NCBI RefSeq assembly: GCF_018861005.1
Contig: NZ_JAHKQL010000015.1
Span: 186,001-250,000, forward strand
Reading direction: 5' to 3'
Length of the DNA: 64,000 nt
From: Polaribacter vadi
GTDB lineage: Bacteria > Bacteroidota > Bacteroidia > Flavobacteriales > Flavobacteriaceae
Numbering within the stretch: position 1 is the first letter of the stretch; every line of letters begins with the position of its first letter. The translations under genes and the position numbers were made by a program. The notes beneath the pieces were generated by a model. It made no database searches and was not told the DNA's origin. It worked only from the letters and a program-made list of their open reading frames with translations. Positions 8,775 through 17,931 of the stretch are shown piece by piece.

Positions 8775-10946
8775 ATGAAAATGAAAAAAATCCACTTAAC
8801 TTTTATCGCATTATTAACTTTTATAAGTGCTATTGCGCAAACTACTATTTACACCAACAATATGGATTATGTTATTGGTGACGTTAAACAAGCTTTTATT
8901 CAAAATAAAATAACTACAGAAGCACAAGCAGATTATTTACTTATAGGTTTTAAAAACTTAGGGGTAAATGGTATTCGTATACCAATTTTTGCAGAAGGGC
9001 ATACTCCTAATAAAACCATGTTCGACTATTTTTATAACAAAGCAGTAGCAGCAGGTTATCCTATTTTTGCAAATCCTGCTCAACATGCAGGTGGTCAAAG
9101 AGTTGCTTGTGGTATTTTAGATATAGCAGACATCTGTACAGTAAAGGATGATGATAGTAAAACAAATGCTTTGATAGACAGAATCATTCAATTTTCTTAC
9201 GAATATAAATGTGCATGGATCAACCCTTTTAACGAAGATGGTGCTCCTGGAGGAGCTTGGAGTGCTAGTCAAATAAGTACTATTTATAGCAGTTTAAAAG
9301 GAAATTTAAACGGAGCAGAATTAGTGGGATCTTGTGCATGGGGAATTCCAGCAAGTATAAATGTAATGAAGCAAACAACTATAGCAGATAACATTACAGT
9401 AGCTACTACACATAATTTGGGTTTTAATCACGAAAGTTGGAAAGAGTTTACGAGCTTGGCAAAAGCAGAAAATTTGCCAGTGTGGGATTCTGAAGTTACT
9501 CACAATGACAAAAATAAAACAGGTAGTCGTTTAGAAACAGCTATTGCTTCTAAAGTTGATGGTTTAGTCATGTATGATATTTGGAGAACCATCAACCAAA
9601 GTAATGGTTCCATTAATGGTGGTGGTAGAAATCAAATGGCTTTGTATTTAAAAAAAATGCCAACATTAACAGGCAATTATCAAATTAATTCTGGGGTTTT
9701 AAACGAAGGTACATCTGTAATTACTTCAGCTGGTAGTAATGTAAAACTAGCTCCATTACCTGCTGATGGGGTTTGGTCTTGGACAGGCCCTAATAATTTT
9801 AAGGCAAATACTAGAGAAATTGATTTAACAAATATTACAGATCTAAATGCTGGAGATTACGTGGCTTCGTATATCAGCCCACAAGGAGATGTAAATCATA
9901 TTGTAATCACTATAGGATTAGATTGTAACAATGGTGCAAATATTACACCATATTACAGAATAAACGATGTGTCTTGGCTAGTAAATACTAGCATTACGTT
10001 AAATGAAGGAGATAAATTACAAATAGGTCCACAACCTACTTCTGGAAATTGGACTTGGACAGGCCCTAATAATTTTGTATCAAACTTAAGGGAAATAACA
10101 TTTGGAGATATTACAGAAGATAATTCAGGGGAATATACTGCAACATTTCTTAATGGTACTAGTCAATGTGGAATGTCTGTTACCTTTCATGTAACTGTTG
10201 AGAGTGTAAATGTACCTTTTCCAGACCCTAATGCAAGATATTATATAGATGCTCCTGGTTTTAATGTTAGATTAGGTGCCAATGGCGAAGATGCTTTTAC
10301 TACTTCAACATCAACTACTGGTTCTCAAGTTGAGTGGACAATTACAGAAAGCACATCAGAAGGGTATTACTATATAAACTGTATTGGTAGTGTAGCAAAC
10401 CCTAGAATAAGAACTCAAAGAACTACAGTACCACAAATGACAGGAAGTGGCTCTACAGGAGGGCAAACAAAATGGCTATTAACACCAAGTACAAATAGTA
10501 CATTTTATTTAGACACAGCTTTAGATAACACATCTTATCCACGTTTACAAATCGATAATAACAAACAACCTGCAATGACTGTAAATTATATAACAAACGA
10601 ATCTGTTAAGTTTACTTTTACAGATATTAGAAAAGGTTTTGTAGGAGATGAAAGTGATAATATATTGTCTGTAGATAAAAACCTATTATCTAGATTAGAG
10701 TTATTGTTTCCAAGTTATTTAAACTCCTCAAAAGATGTTCTAAAACCTTATAATGGTATTAATCAGATAAAAAAATATCAGATAGAAGTATATAACATAA
10801 GAGGACAAAAAATATTTAGTTCAGGTTCAATTGAAAAAGGTTGGTTGCCTAATAAAAACAGCAGAGGTATTTTTGTATATGTTGTTAAGTATTACAATTT
10901 AGAGAATCAATCTATTATTAAAAGAGGGAAAGTTTTAGTTCAGTAG
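8775..10946 (+). CDS. T9SS-exported multidomain TIM-barrel glycoside hydrolase with two Ig-like modules, family unassigned
   Basis: 723 residues from ATG 8775 (a second ATG lies at 8781). The frame extends to a TTG at 8736, but that lies inside the upstream terminator and spoils the signal peptide. Residues 1-22 are a Sec signal ending AIAQ. Residues about 25-290 look like a clan GH-A type barrel: ITTEAQADYLLIGFKNLGV, then NPFNED with Glu154 as probable acid/base and PVWDSEVTHND with Glu240 as probable nucleophile. Two Ig-like modules follow (about 300-385 and 390-485), each with a W-x-W-x-GPN core, then a beta-rich, lectin-like region (about 487-620). A T9SS-type C-terminal domain (about 650-723, YNIRGQKIF, ending KRGKVLVQ) closes it. 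It is probably a secreted or surface endo-hydrolase acting on the intact polymer. I cannot place it in a numbered GH family; substrate specificity is inference from the locus. Confidence 0.8.
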   Translation: MKMKKIHLTFIALLTFISAIAQTTIYTNNMDYVIGDVKQAFIQNKITTEAQADYLLIGFKNLGVNGIRIPIFAEGHTPNKTMFDYFYNKAVAAGYPIFANPAQHAGGQRVACGILDIADICTVKDDDSKTNALIDRIIQFSYEYKCAWINPFNEDGAPGGAWSASQISTIYSSLKGNLNGAELVGSCAWGIPASINVMKQTTIADNITVATTHNLGFNHESWKEFTSLAKAENLPVWDSEVTHNDKNKTGSRLETAIASKVDGLVMYDIWRTINQSNGSINGGGRNQMALYLKKMPTLTGNYQINSGVLNEGTSVITSAGSNVKLAPLPADGVWSWTGPNNFKANTREIDLTNITDLNAGDYVASYISPQGDVNHIVITIGLDCNNGANITPYYRINDVSWLVNTSITLNEGDKLQIGPQPTSGNWTWTGPNNFVSNLREITFGDITEDNSGEYTATFLNGTSQCGMSVTFHVTVESVNVPFPDPNARYYIDAPGFNVRLGANGEDAFTTSTSTTGSQVEWTITESTSEGYYYINCIGSVANPRIRTQRTTVPQMTGSGSTGGQTKWLLTPSTNSTFYLDTALDNTSYPRLQIDNNKQPAMTVNYITNESVKFTFTDIRKGFVGDESDNILSVDKNLLSRLELLFPSYLNSSKDVLKPYNGINQIKKYQIEVYNIRGQKIFSSGSIEKGWLPNKNSRGIFVYVVKYYNLENQSIIKRGKVLVQ

Positions 10947-11329
10947 TTCAAAAAACAATTTACATCTAGAGTTATAATAAGTGATGATTTTCTAATAATA
11001 CTTGTGTTATTCATCATTTATAGTTAAAATAAAGCTATATGTAACATTTTTACTCCTAATATTAGAAAATAGATTCTATAAGAATATTTAATATTGTATG
11101 GAAAGTAGTAAGGAAATTTTTAGTGTAGTATAAATACTCATTGTGAGAACTTTTTTTTTATTGACCTCAAATATTATGAGGGACAAAAAAATATTATCTG
11201 ATAATAATTATAACAAGGTTGCCTTTTGTAAAATCAAGTATAGCTATTCTAGTGATAAAAGAAGTGATTTTGAGTTATATAAAGTAATGTTTTAAAAAAA
11301 TAAATTTGTTGATTTTTTTGTGATTAATT

Positions 11330-11360
11330 CAGCATCTGGTAATTCAGGTGCTGTTTTTTT
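11330..11360 (+). terminator. Rho-independent terminator
   Basis: Stem CAGCATCTG (11330-11338) pairs with CAGGTGCTG (11345-11353), nine pairs with one G-U, a six-base loop and seven T residues to 11360. It is GC-rich for this DNA and so stands out. It lies 384 bases after the stop of the 8775 gene, so either that transcript has a long 3' tail or an unrecognised short transcript ends here. Confidence 0.75.
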
Positions 11361-11780
11361 ATGCAAAATTTTTTAGTAATGCATTTAATAATAAATAATC
11401 AGTCTTTATAAGGTTTAAATGAAACTAAAGACTCCTTTTTTTTAACTGATAGTATTGAAAGAAAAACCTTTATAGAAGCGTTAAACAACGTCTTTATTAA
11501 GCGGATTTTACCATAATAGTAAAATGATTAATATCACAAAAAAAGCAGCTGTAGGTAGATGGAAAGTTAAAATTTGATATAATAAAGATGGTATTTAGGT
11601 CTAGTACCCTGTAGAGTTTTATATCAATTATTTTTCATTTAATCTAGGAGTAGAAAGACACATAGTTTTTATAGAAGAACCTAGTTTTTTGTGATTTTTA
11701 ACTTTCTTAGTTAATCAGTAAATATTAATTTTGATAAAAGTTATAATAAATACTCTTCTTTTTTTAGTTTAAAAAAGATA

Positions 11781-11817
11781 AAAAAAAGAGTGCTAATAAA
11801 ATAAAAGCACTCCTTTT
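11781..11817 (-). terminator. Terminator for the minus-strand LamG-like gene (bidirectional form)
   Basis: Stem GAGTGCT (11788-11794) with AGCACTC (11806-11812), flanked by seven A residues on the left (11781-11787) and a T-run on the right (11814-11818). Read on the minus strand it gives hairpin plus U-run 33 bases beyond the stop of the gene at 11845-12807. It can also stop plus-strand transcription coming from the left. Confidence 0.8.
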
Positions 11818-11844
11818 TAGTAATTATAGTTTTTAATAGAATAG

Positions 11845-12807
11845 TTATTCTTTCACTATTTTTCGAGTAGCTATTTTACCATCTGCTACTATTTTTACAA
11901 TGTAGATACCACTATTTAAGTTTGAAACATTTAATACTATTGATTTATCAGTAGGGTTAATTTTATTGTATTGTTGTACTACTTTACCAACTATAGAGGT
12001 AATACTGATATCAACTTTATTTACGGCTGTTTTTAATATAACATTTATTTTATCTTTAGAATATGAAGGATATAATAAATAGTCATTAAAAGTAACATTG
12101 TCATTAGATGCAGTTGCACCTAAATTTGTATATGTAATATCATCAAAAAAACATTCGCCAACTGGGCTTTGAAAACCTTGATGTAACAATGTTCCTCCAG
12201 AAATATCTTCATAAACATCATCTGTAGCAGTAACAACTGTTATCCAAGTTGGGGTTGCTGCATCCCCATCATCTGAGTATTCAGCCGTTAATGTAGATCC
12301 ATCAATACTAACTCTATACCAACGAGGTACACCAGAAGTTTGTGCAGCTAAATTTGCCTTTTTTAATGTTGGAGCAGCAGGGCTAGTTCCACTTGGTTCA
12401 TATCTTTTAATTTCTATATTTTGCCAATCAGATCTTATATGGTTAGCTACAATAAATAAATATCCTTGTTTTATTACATCAGGGTATTGAGATGTACCAT
12501 GTGCTTTTAATAGAATACCTGTTTTTCTTCCATTTCCAGACATTGTTTGTTTCCAAGTCACAGAATAATCTTTACTATCAGGAAACTCATCTAAAGTAAA
12601 GGTACCTATGTTTCCGTCCACATAGTCTGTTACTTCTAAAGTATTACTACCACCATAAGCAACTACGGTTGCACCTCCTACATACGAAGATATATTTGAA
12701 GCAGCTTCACCAGCAGTATCATTTTCAAAATTGTATTCTTGGGCATGTAAAGTAACACATAAACATAAAAAAGTTAGAGTAAAAATGTAATGTAATTTTC
12801 TCATCAT
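11845..12807 (-). CDS. Secreted LamG/concanavalin-like protein with T9SS C-terminal domain
   Basis: 320 residues; MMRK gives two adjacent starts. A Sec signal ends LHAQ (about residue 23). Residues 25-230 form a beta-rich jelly-roll type domain starting EYNFENDTAGEAASN, with SVTWKQTMSGNGRKTGILLKAH split over several strands and GECFFDDITYTNLG as the last strand. This layout resembles LamG or concanavalin-like lectin domains. Residues about 240-320 are a T9SS type A sorting domain (SITSIVGKVVQQYN, LNSGIYIVKIVADGK, ending TRKIVKE), though the usual PNP start is degenerate (YPSYSKDK). It has no recognisable catalytic motif and may be a secreted carbohydrate-binding protein. It is the only convincing gene on the minus strand and has its own terminator and a palindrome 67 bases before its start. 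Confidence 0.82.
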   Translation of the reverse strand: MMRKLHYIFTLTFLCLCVTLHAQEYNFENDTAGEAASNISSYVGGATVVAYGGSNTLEVTDYVDGNIGTFTLDEFPDSKDYSVTWKQTMSGNGRKTGILLKAHGTSQYPDVIKQGYLFIVANHIRSDWQNIEIKRYEPSGTSPAAPTLKKANLAAQTSGVPRWYRVSIDGSTLTAEYSDDGDAATPTWITVVTATDDVYEDISGGTLLHQGFQSPVGECFFDDITYTNLGATASNDNVTFNDYLLYPSYSKDKINVILKTAVNKVDISITSIVGKVVQQYNKINPTDKSIVLNVSNLNSGIYIVKIVADGKIATRKIVKE

Positions 12808-12874
12808 AAAGGTTTTAAATTATTAATTATAGTTACCTGCAAATTAGATCAAAATAGAGAAATCAATAACCTGT

Positions 12875-12887
12875 TTTTGTTTCAAAA
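12875..12887 (-). promoter_or_regulatory. Short palindrome upstream of the minus-strand LamG-like gene
   Basis: On the minus strand TTTTG-AAA-CAAAA, a five-base inverted repeat around AAA, ends 67 bases before the start codon. Similar small palindromes with a GAAAC core lie about 60 bases before the two other separately transcribed T9SS genes (57010-57028 and 58379-58395). It could be an operator, but such AT-rich repeats also arise by chance. Confidence 0.3.
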
Positions 12888-13326
12888 GAGTACAAAAAAG
12901 TTAATCTTAAGTAAGATACTGCTGTTTTTTGTAGAATGTTTATAGAGTAAAAGATCAATTAAAGAATCTCAATTAGATAAGTATGATATTAAACTAGCAA
13001 CATAATCATTTAGCTAATTATCTAGTTTTTTGAGTCAAACCCTAATGTAGAGTTTAATTTATAAGAGAAGATAAAATAGGTTCTAACTTCAAGATGTAAT
13101 TTGACTTAATTGTATATAATAATGTTCTTTTAATCTTAAAAACGTTTTTACATAATAAAAAGAAATGTTTTTAAAAGTATTTGTTATTTAAAAGCAGAAA
13201 CAAAAATTATAAATCAGATGTAGGTTTAAAATTGTCTCTACAGTTAATATAGGTACTCTCTAAACAACTACTATTGCTGCAATTCATTAAATCTGCAACA
13301 TTTATAGTCGATAGCTGCAACAATAG

Positions 13327-13360
13327 TTTCTCCAAAAAGGATTTGATATTTTTATATTTG
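13327..13360 (+). promoter_or_regulatory. Candidate Bacteroidota promoter for the 43-kb operon
   Basis: TATATTTG at 13353-13360 matches the TAnnTTTG -7 element exactly. The -33 element is weaker, TTTC at 13327-13330 with a 22-base spacer. Transcription would start near 13366, about 60 bases before the short leader frame and 310 before the first sulfatase. No other good promoter was seen before the long run of plus-strand genes. Confidence 0.45.
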
Positions 13361-13426
13361 AATTTGCTTCTAGTGTTGGTTATTTTAGAATAATTGATGA
13401 AGAAAATTAAATACTAAATTTATAAA

Positions 13427-13531
13427 ATGAAATTACAATTTATGAGGAAATTATTGCTTCTATTTATTTTGATGAGTGTAATTTCATGTAAAAAAATAAA
13501 CCAAAACTATACAATCTTTCAACTGAAATAG
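13427..13531 (+). CDS. Short lipoprotein-leader open frame, probable gene remnant
   Basis: 34 codons starting MKLQFMRKLLLLFILMS and continuing into the lipobox VISC with Lys-Lys after the cysteine, then a stop after 14 more residues. This is a perfect lipoprotein export signal with almost no mature protein. It lies just after the candidate operon promoter and 144 bases before the first sulfatase. The most likely reading is the surviving 5' end of a deleted lipoprotein gene, perhaps another sulfatase; a tiny secreted lipopeptide or leader peptide is the alternative. Confidence 0.35.
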   Translation: MKLQFMRKLLLLFILMSVISCKKINQNYTIFQLK

Positions 13532-13675
13532 AATTACAAATTAATTTAACAAAATAACAACCTAAAAAGCTAAAATAAATGCTTCCAATTTTAAGAAATC
13601 TGAGAAGATAAAATACAGAATTTAGAAAAAAGAGCATTAGAAAAAAAAACAATTTTTTATAAATCAAAAAAAACA

Positions 13676-15256
13676 ATGGCAAAATTTCGTTACCAATTAC
13701 TAATTATAGCGATACTTATTTTATCAGCATGTAGTACTTCTAAAATAAAAAAAGAAGGCAAAAGTGTAGTTGCTAAAAAACCAAATATCATTTACATTTT
13801 AGCAGATGATTTAGGGTATGGAGATGTAACATCTTTTAATCCTAATAGTAAAATACCAACAGTTAATTTAGATAAAATGGCTGAAAATGGTATAAAATTT
13901 ACAGATGCACATACCTCTTCAGCTGTTTGTACACCAACTAGATATGGTATTTTAACAGGACGTTATAATTGGAGGAGTCGCTTAAAAAGTAGTGTGTTAG
14001 GTGGTTATTCAAAATCACTAATTACACCAAATCGTATAACAGTTGCAGATATTTTAAAAAACCAAGGATATTCAACTGCTTTTATAGGTAAATGGCATAT
14101 GGGTTGGGATTGGAGTTTTGAAAACGAATCTGAAGTTAAAAAAATTAATAGTTTAAATATAATTCAGAAAGTAAATTACAAAGAACCTATTAAAAATGGG
14201 CCTTCTACCCACGGATTTGATTATACATTTGGCTTTTGTGGTTCTTTAGATATGCCTCCTTATGTTTTTGTAGAAAACGACATGCCAACAATGGTGCCAA
14301 CAAGAAATACGGTTAATAAAGACGCAAAAGGACATTGGAGAAATGGACCAACATCTGATGATTTTGTACATGAAACCGTTTTACAAGATTTAACAGATAG
14401 AGCAATTACTTATATAGATGAGAAAGCAAAAGAAGAGAAGCCTTTCTTTTTATACTTTCCATTACCAGCACCTCATACACCTATTTTACCTACAAAAGAA
14501 TTTTTAGGAAAAAGTAACACCAATAAGTATGGAGATTTTGTAATGCAGGTAGATGATGTTGTTGGTCAAATTAGAGAAAAATTAAAAGATTTAGGCATTT
14601 CAGAAAATACATTATTAGTTTTTACAAGTGATAATGGATGCTCTCCAAGAGCAAATTTTGAAGAGTTAGAAAAATTTAATCATGATCCAAGTTATGTGTT
14701 TAGAGGTATGAAATCTGATATTTATGAAGGAGGACATAGGGTGCCTTTTATTGTAGAATGGCCCAACAAAGCATTAAAAAAAACAAGTTCTAATCAAACT
14801 ATTTGTACAACAGATTTTTTTGCAACCTGTGCAGATATTACAAACTATCAAATTAAAGAAACAGAAGGAGAAGATAGTTTTAGCATGTTGCCATTATTGT
14901 TAAAAAACGAGAATCAAAAAATTAGAGAATATACAGTTCATCATTCTATAGACGGGTCGTTTGCAATAAGACAAGGAGATTGGAAATTGTGCGTTGCAAA
15001 AGGTTCCGCAGGTTGGAGTTATCCAAAATTAAGTGAAATTAGAAAACAAAAATTAGATTTACCAGCAATGCAATTATTCAATATTAAAAAAGATGTTGGA
15101 GAAACTAAAAATCTAATAACAAAAATGCCTCAAAAAGCAGCAGAGCTAAAAGCAGCGCTTAAGAAAATTATTTTAGAAGGTAGAAGTACAGAAGGAGAAA
15201 TACAAACCAATGAAGGAATGGAAGGCTGGAAACAGATAAAAGAAATTGTAAAATAA
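13676..15256 (+). CDS. S1 formylglycine sulfatase, lipoprotein (tandem copy 1)
   Basis: 526 residues. Lipobox ILSAC (Cys19) indicates a lipid-anchored protein. Sulfatase landmarks in order: metal-binding ADDLGYGD (Asp44, Asp45), CTPTR with Cys85 as the residue converted to formylglycine, GKWHMG (Lys139, His141), PHTP, and TSDNG (Asp319, Asn320). Length and order are normal for family S1. The CTPTRYGILTGRYNWR context marks a distinct branch shared with the next gene; I cannot name the S1 subfamily safely. It removes a sulfate ester from the glycan, probably from oligosaccharides. The next gene, 20 bases on, is a clear duplicate (roughly three quarters identical by eye). A sulfatase-modifying enzyme is not encoded in the window. 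Confidence 0.95.
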   Translation: MAKFRYQLLIIAILILSACSTSKIKKEGKSVVAKKPNIIYILADDLGYGDVTSFNPNSKIPTVNLDKMAENGIKFTDAHTSSAVCTPTRYGILTGRYNWRSRLKSSVLGGYSKSLITPNRITVADILKNQGYSTAFIGKWHMGWDWSFENESEVKKINSLNIIQKVNYKEPIKNGPSTHGFDYTFGFCGSLDMPPYVFVENDMPTMVPTRNTVNKDAKGHWRNGPTSDDFVHETVLQDLTDRAITYIDEKAKEEKPFFLYFPLPAPHTPILPTKEFLGKSNTNKYGDFVMQVDDVVGQIREKLKDLGISENTLLVFTSDNGCSPRANFEELEKFNHDPSYVFRGMKSDIYEGGHRVPFIVEWPNKALKKTSSNQTICTTDFFATCADITNYQIKETEGEDSFSMLPLLLKNENQKIREYTVHHSIDGSFAIRQGDWKLCVAKGSAGWSYPKLSEIRKQKLDLPAMQLFNIKKDVGETKNLITKMPQKAAELKAALKKIILEGRSTEGEIQTNEGMEGWKQIKEIVK

Positions 15257-15276
15257 GAGGATAATTATAGAAAATA

Positions 15277-16857
15277 ATGATCATTCAAAAATATCAACTT
15301 TTAATAATATCAATATTAATTTTTACTGCTTGTAGTAGCTCTAAAGTAAAAAATGAGGTTGGTTACAGTGTTATTAAAAAACCAAATATCATCTACATTT
15401 TAGCAGATGATTTAGGTTATGGAGATATACAAGCCTTTAATTCAGAAGGAAAAATACCAACAGCTAATTTAGATAAAATGGTTTCTAATGGAGCCATGTT
15501 TACAGATGCACATACTTCTTCTGCAGTTTGTACACCTACTAGATATGGTATTCTAACAGGGCGTTATAATTGGCGTACGAAGTTAAAAAGAGGTGTTTTA
15601 AGTGGATATTCAAAATCATTAATTAAACCCAATAGAACAACAGTTGCAGATGTATTAAAATCGAAAGGTTATACAACAGGTTTTATTGGTAAATGGCATT
15701 TAGGTTGGGATTGGGAATTTGAAAATGAGGTTTCAGAAGAAAGCTTAACAAATAAGAAAACAATTCAAAAAGTAAATTATAAAGCTCCAATTAAAAACGG
15801 ACCTTCAACTCATGGTTTTGATTATTCTTTTGGATTACCTGGATCTTTAGATATGCCTCCTTATGTATTTGTAGAAAATGATTACGCTACACAAGTACCA
15901 ACAAAAAAAACAGTTGGTAAAGATGCAAAAGGATATTGGAGAAATGGACCAACTTCTAATGATTTTGTTCATAAAACCTTACTACAAGATTTAACAGATA
16001 AAGCTATTAGTTATATAGATAAAAAATCTAAAGAAGATGCACCTTTCTTTTTATATTTTCCTTTACCAGCACCACACACACCTATTTTACCATCAAAAGG
16101 GTTTTTAGGAAAAAGTAATACAAATGAATACGGAGATTTTGTAATGCAAGTAGATGATGTTGTTGGTCAAATTAGAAAAAAATTAAAAAACCTAGGTATT
16201 TCAGAAAATACATTATTGGTGTTTACTAGTGATAATGGTACATCTCCAAGAGCAAATTTTAAAGAATTAGCAAAATTTAATCATAACCCAAGTTATGTGT
16301 TTAGGGGTATGAAAGCAGATATTTATGAAGGTGGGCATCATGTGCCACTTATTGTTGAGTGGCCAAATAATGTAGAAAAAAATAAAAATATAAATCAAAC
16401 AATTAGTACAACAGATTTTTTTGCAACCTGTGCAGAAATTACGGGTTATAATATTAAAGAAACAGAAGCTGAAGATAGTTTTAGTATATTACAATTACTA
16501 ACTAGTAATAGCAAAAAAGAAGTTAGAGAGTATATTGTTTATCATTCTATAGAAGGTGCTTTTGCGATAAAGCAAGGAGATTGGAAATTGTGTTTTACAC
16601 AAGGTTCTGGTGGTTGGAGTTATCCTAAACCAGGTCAAATTAAAAAACAAAAATTAGATTTACCAGCAATGCAATTATTCAATATTAAAAACGATGTTGG
16701 AGAAAGTAAAAATTTAATAGCAAAAATGCCTCAAAAAGCAGCAGAACTAAAAGCAGCGCTTAAGAAAATTATTTTAGAAGGTAGAAGTACAAAAGGAGCT
16801 ACTCAACAGAATGAAGGGATGAAAGGTTGGAAACAAATAGAATCAATAATTAATTAG
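15277..16857 (+). CDS. S1 formylglycine sulfatase, lipoprotein (tandem copy 2)
   Basis: 526 residues, the same length as its upstream neighbour. Lipobox IFTAC (Cys19), ADDLGYGD (Asp44, Asp45), CTPTR with Cys85, GKWHLG (Lys139), PHTP and TSDNGTS are all in register with copy 1, so both should be active. The two differ most after the signal peptide and in the segment following GKWH (EVSEESLTNKKT against SEVKKINSLNI), while the last 60 codons are almost identical at DNA level. This fits a tandem duplication with later divergence or gene conversion. The copies may act on different sulfate positions. A 90-base gap separates it from the GH43 gene. Confidence 0.95.
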   Translation: MIIQKYQLLIISILIFTACSSSKVKNEVGYSVIKKPNIIYILADDLGYGDIQAFNSEGKIPTANLDKMVSNGAMFTDAHTSSAVCTPTRYGILTGRYNWRTKLKRGVLSGYSKSLIKPNRTTVADVLKSKGYTTGFIGKWHLGWDWEFENEVSEESLTNKKTIQKVNYKAPIKNGPSTHGFDYSFGLPGSLDMPPYVFVENDYATQVPTKKTVGKDAKGYWRNGPTSNDFVHKTLLQDLTDKAISYIDKKSKEDAPFFLYFPLPAPHTPILPSKGFLGKSNTNEYGDFVMQVDDVVGQIRKKLKNLGISENTLLVFTSDNGTSPRANFKELAKFNHNPSYVFRGMKADIYEGGHHVPLIVEWPNNVEKNKNINQTISTTDFFATCAEITGYNIKETEAEDSFSILQLLTSNSKKEVREYIVYHSIEGAFAIKQGDWKLCFTQGSGGWSYPKPGQIKKQKLDLPAMQLFNIKNDVGESKNLIAKMPQKAAELKAALKKIILEGRSTKGATQQNEGMKGWKQIESIIN

Positions 16858-16947
16858 GTTTTATAAAAAATAGATGTTTTTAGTGCTTTAATGGTTTTTA
16901 TTACAAATTATTTAACATCATTAGAGTCTTTAAATAAAGTATAAGTT

Positions 16948-17856
16948 ATGAGAAAAATAAGTTTAGTATTTTTTTTAATAGTAATAGTTAGTAATTTCTC
17001 TAATGCACAAAATCCAATTTTAAAGAAATCAGATGCCGGATTTATATATGCAGCAGATCCAGCAGCAGAGGTTTTTAATGATACCGTTTATGTATATACT
17101 TCTAGAGATGTAAAAAATGCTGTAGGTTATAGTACAATGCAAGATTACGCTGTTTTAGAGTCTACAGATTTAAAAAAATGGATAAACCATGGTGTTGTAC
17201 TTAAACCAAGAGAGTACAGTTGGGCACAAGGACAAATGAATGCGCCTGATGTAGCCTATAAAAATGGATGGTATTATTTTTATTTTCCTTACGATAAAAC
17301 ACGTATAGGTGTTGCAAAAAGTAAAACACCAATAGGTCCATGGCAAGAAGCAGTTTCAGATAAAATTACAACTATTTTCGATCCTACAGTTTTTGTAGAT
17401 GATGATGGTCAGGCTTATATTTATGGTAATGACCATAAAGTAAATATTGGCGAACCGGGGTCTCATATTATGGGTGCAAAGTTAAAAGATAATATGATTG
17501 AATTAGATGGCCCATGGGTTCAGTTAAGTAAAGAAAAAGTTAATGAAGCAGTGCACGTTTTTAAAAGAAACAATATCTATTATTTTCATGCTAGGGTAGG
17601 TAAAGTTACTAAGTATTGGATGGCAGATACTCCATTGCCACAATATGCAACTTTAAAGGGAGAATTAGCTCCTGATGCACCAAATGCACCAAATCATGCA
17701 TCTGTTATAGAATTTAAGAATAATTGGTATTTCTTTTACCATAGAGGAGACATTAATGATGGTTCGTTTCATAAAAGATCTACTTGTTTCGAAAAAATGA
17801 CGTTTAGAGAAGATAATACAATTATGCCCATTATATACACTTTAGAAAAAAAGTAA
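16948..17856 (+). CDS. Secreted GH43-like five-bladed propeller glycosidase
   Basis: 302 residues with a Sec signal ending SNAQ (about 21). The pattern is that of GH43: YAADPAAEVF with Asp37 as probable general base, MNAPDVAYKNGWYYFYFP, FDPTVFVDDDG with Asp145 as probable pKa modulator, and NEAVHVFKRNNIYYF with Glu200 as probable general acid. The family inverts and mostly cuts beta-xylosides, alpha-L-arabinofuranosides or beta-galactosides. No accessory domain is present, suggesting a periplasmic exo-enzyme that trims side chains. The usual EGPH around the acid is replaced by EAVH, so specificity is open. It starts a run of glycosidase genes. Confidence 0.85.
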   Translation: MRKISLVFFLIVIVSNFSNAQNPILKKSDAGFIYAADPAAEVFNDTVYVYTSRDVKNAVGYSTMQDYAVLESTDLKKWINHGVVLKPREYSWAQGQMNAPDVAYKNGWYYFYFPYDKTRIGVAKSKTPIGPWQEAVSDKITTIFDPTVFVDDDGQAYIYGNDHKVNIGEPGSHIMGAKLKDNMIELDGPWVQLSKEKVNEAVHVFKRNNIYYFHARVGKVTKYWMADTPLPQYATLKGELAPDAPNAPNHASVIEFKNNWYFFYHRGDINDGSFHKRSTCFEKMTFREDNTIMPIIYTLEKK

Positions 17857-17931
17857 ATTTTGATAACTAATTAATATCAATAAAACAAAAAGTGTAGAGA
17901 AATTTAATAAAAAAAAGAAACCATTATCAAA

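Larger units (their letters stand above)
10947..11844. other. Gene-poor intergenic stretch with terminators and possible decayed coding fragments
   Basis: About 900 bases without a convincing gene. It holds an imperfect hairpin at 10979-11019 (AAGTGATGA against TCATCATTT) with no good T-run, a 39-codon open frame at 11176-11295 (MRDKKILSDNN...) with no recognised relatives, a strong terminator at 11330-11360 and a second at 11781-11817. Between 11450 and 11690 short coding-like strings interrupted by stops (KTFIEALNNVFIKRILP; later YPVEFYINYF) suggest a decayed gene, possibly a transposase, but I cannot identify it. The density of stops and the AT-richness fit remnant or non-coding DNA. Confidence 0.5.
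12808..13675. other. Divergent intergenic region with promoter elements
   Basis: About 870 bases between the minus-strand LamG-like gene and the large plus-strand operon. It is very AT-rich. I see a short palindrome (12875-12887), a candidate sigma promoter (13327-13360) facing right, and a 34-codon lipoprotein-leader open frame (13427-13531). The rest, including 13532-13675, shows no gene on either strand that I can support; a 72-codon minus-strand frame over 13464-13682 is low-complexity and rejected. Confidence 0.6.

Noticed and set aside
11450..11690. Possible insertion-sequence transposase remnant
   Set aside because: Short strings such as YPVEFYINYF are suggestive but no transposase motif, terminal repeats or target duplication could be seen.
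13464..13682. 72-codon minus-strand frame at the operon start
   Set aside because: Phenylalanine/leucine-rich sequence from an AT-rich region, no homology recognised, and it overlaps the start of the sulfatase gene.
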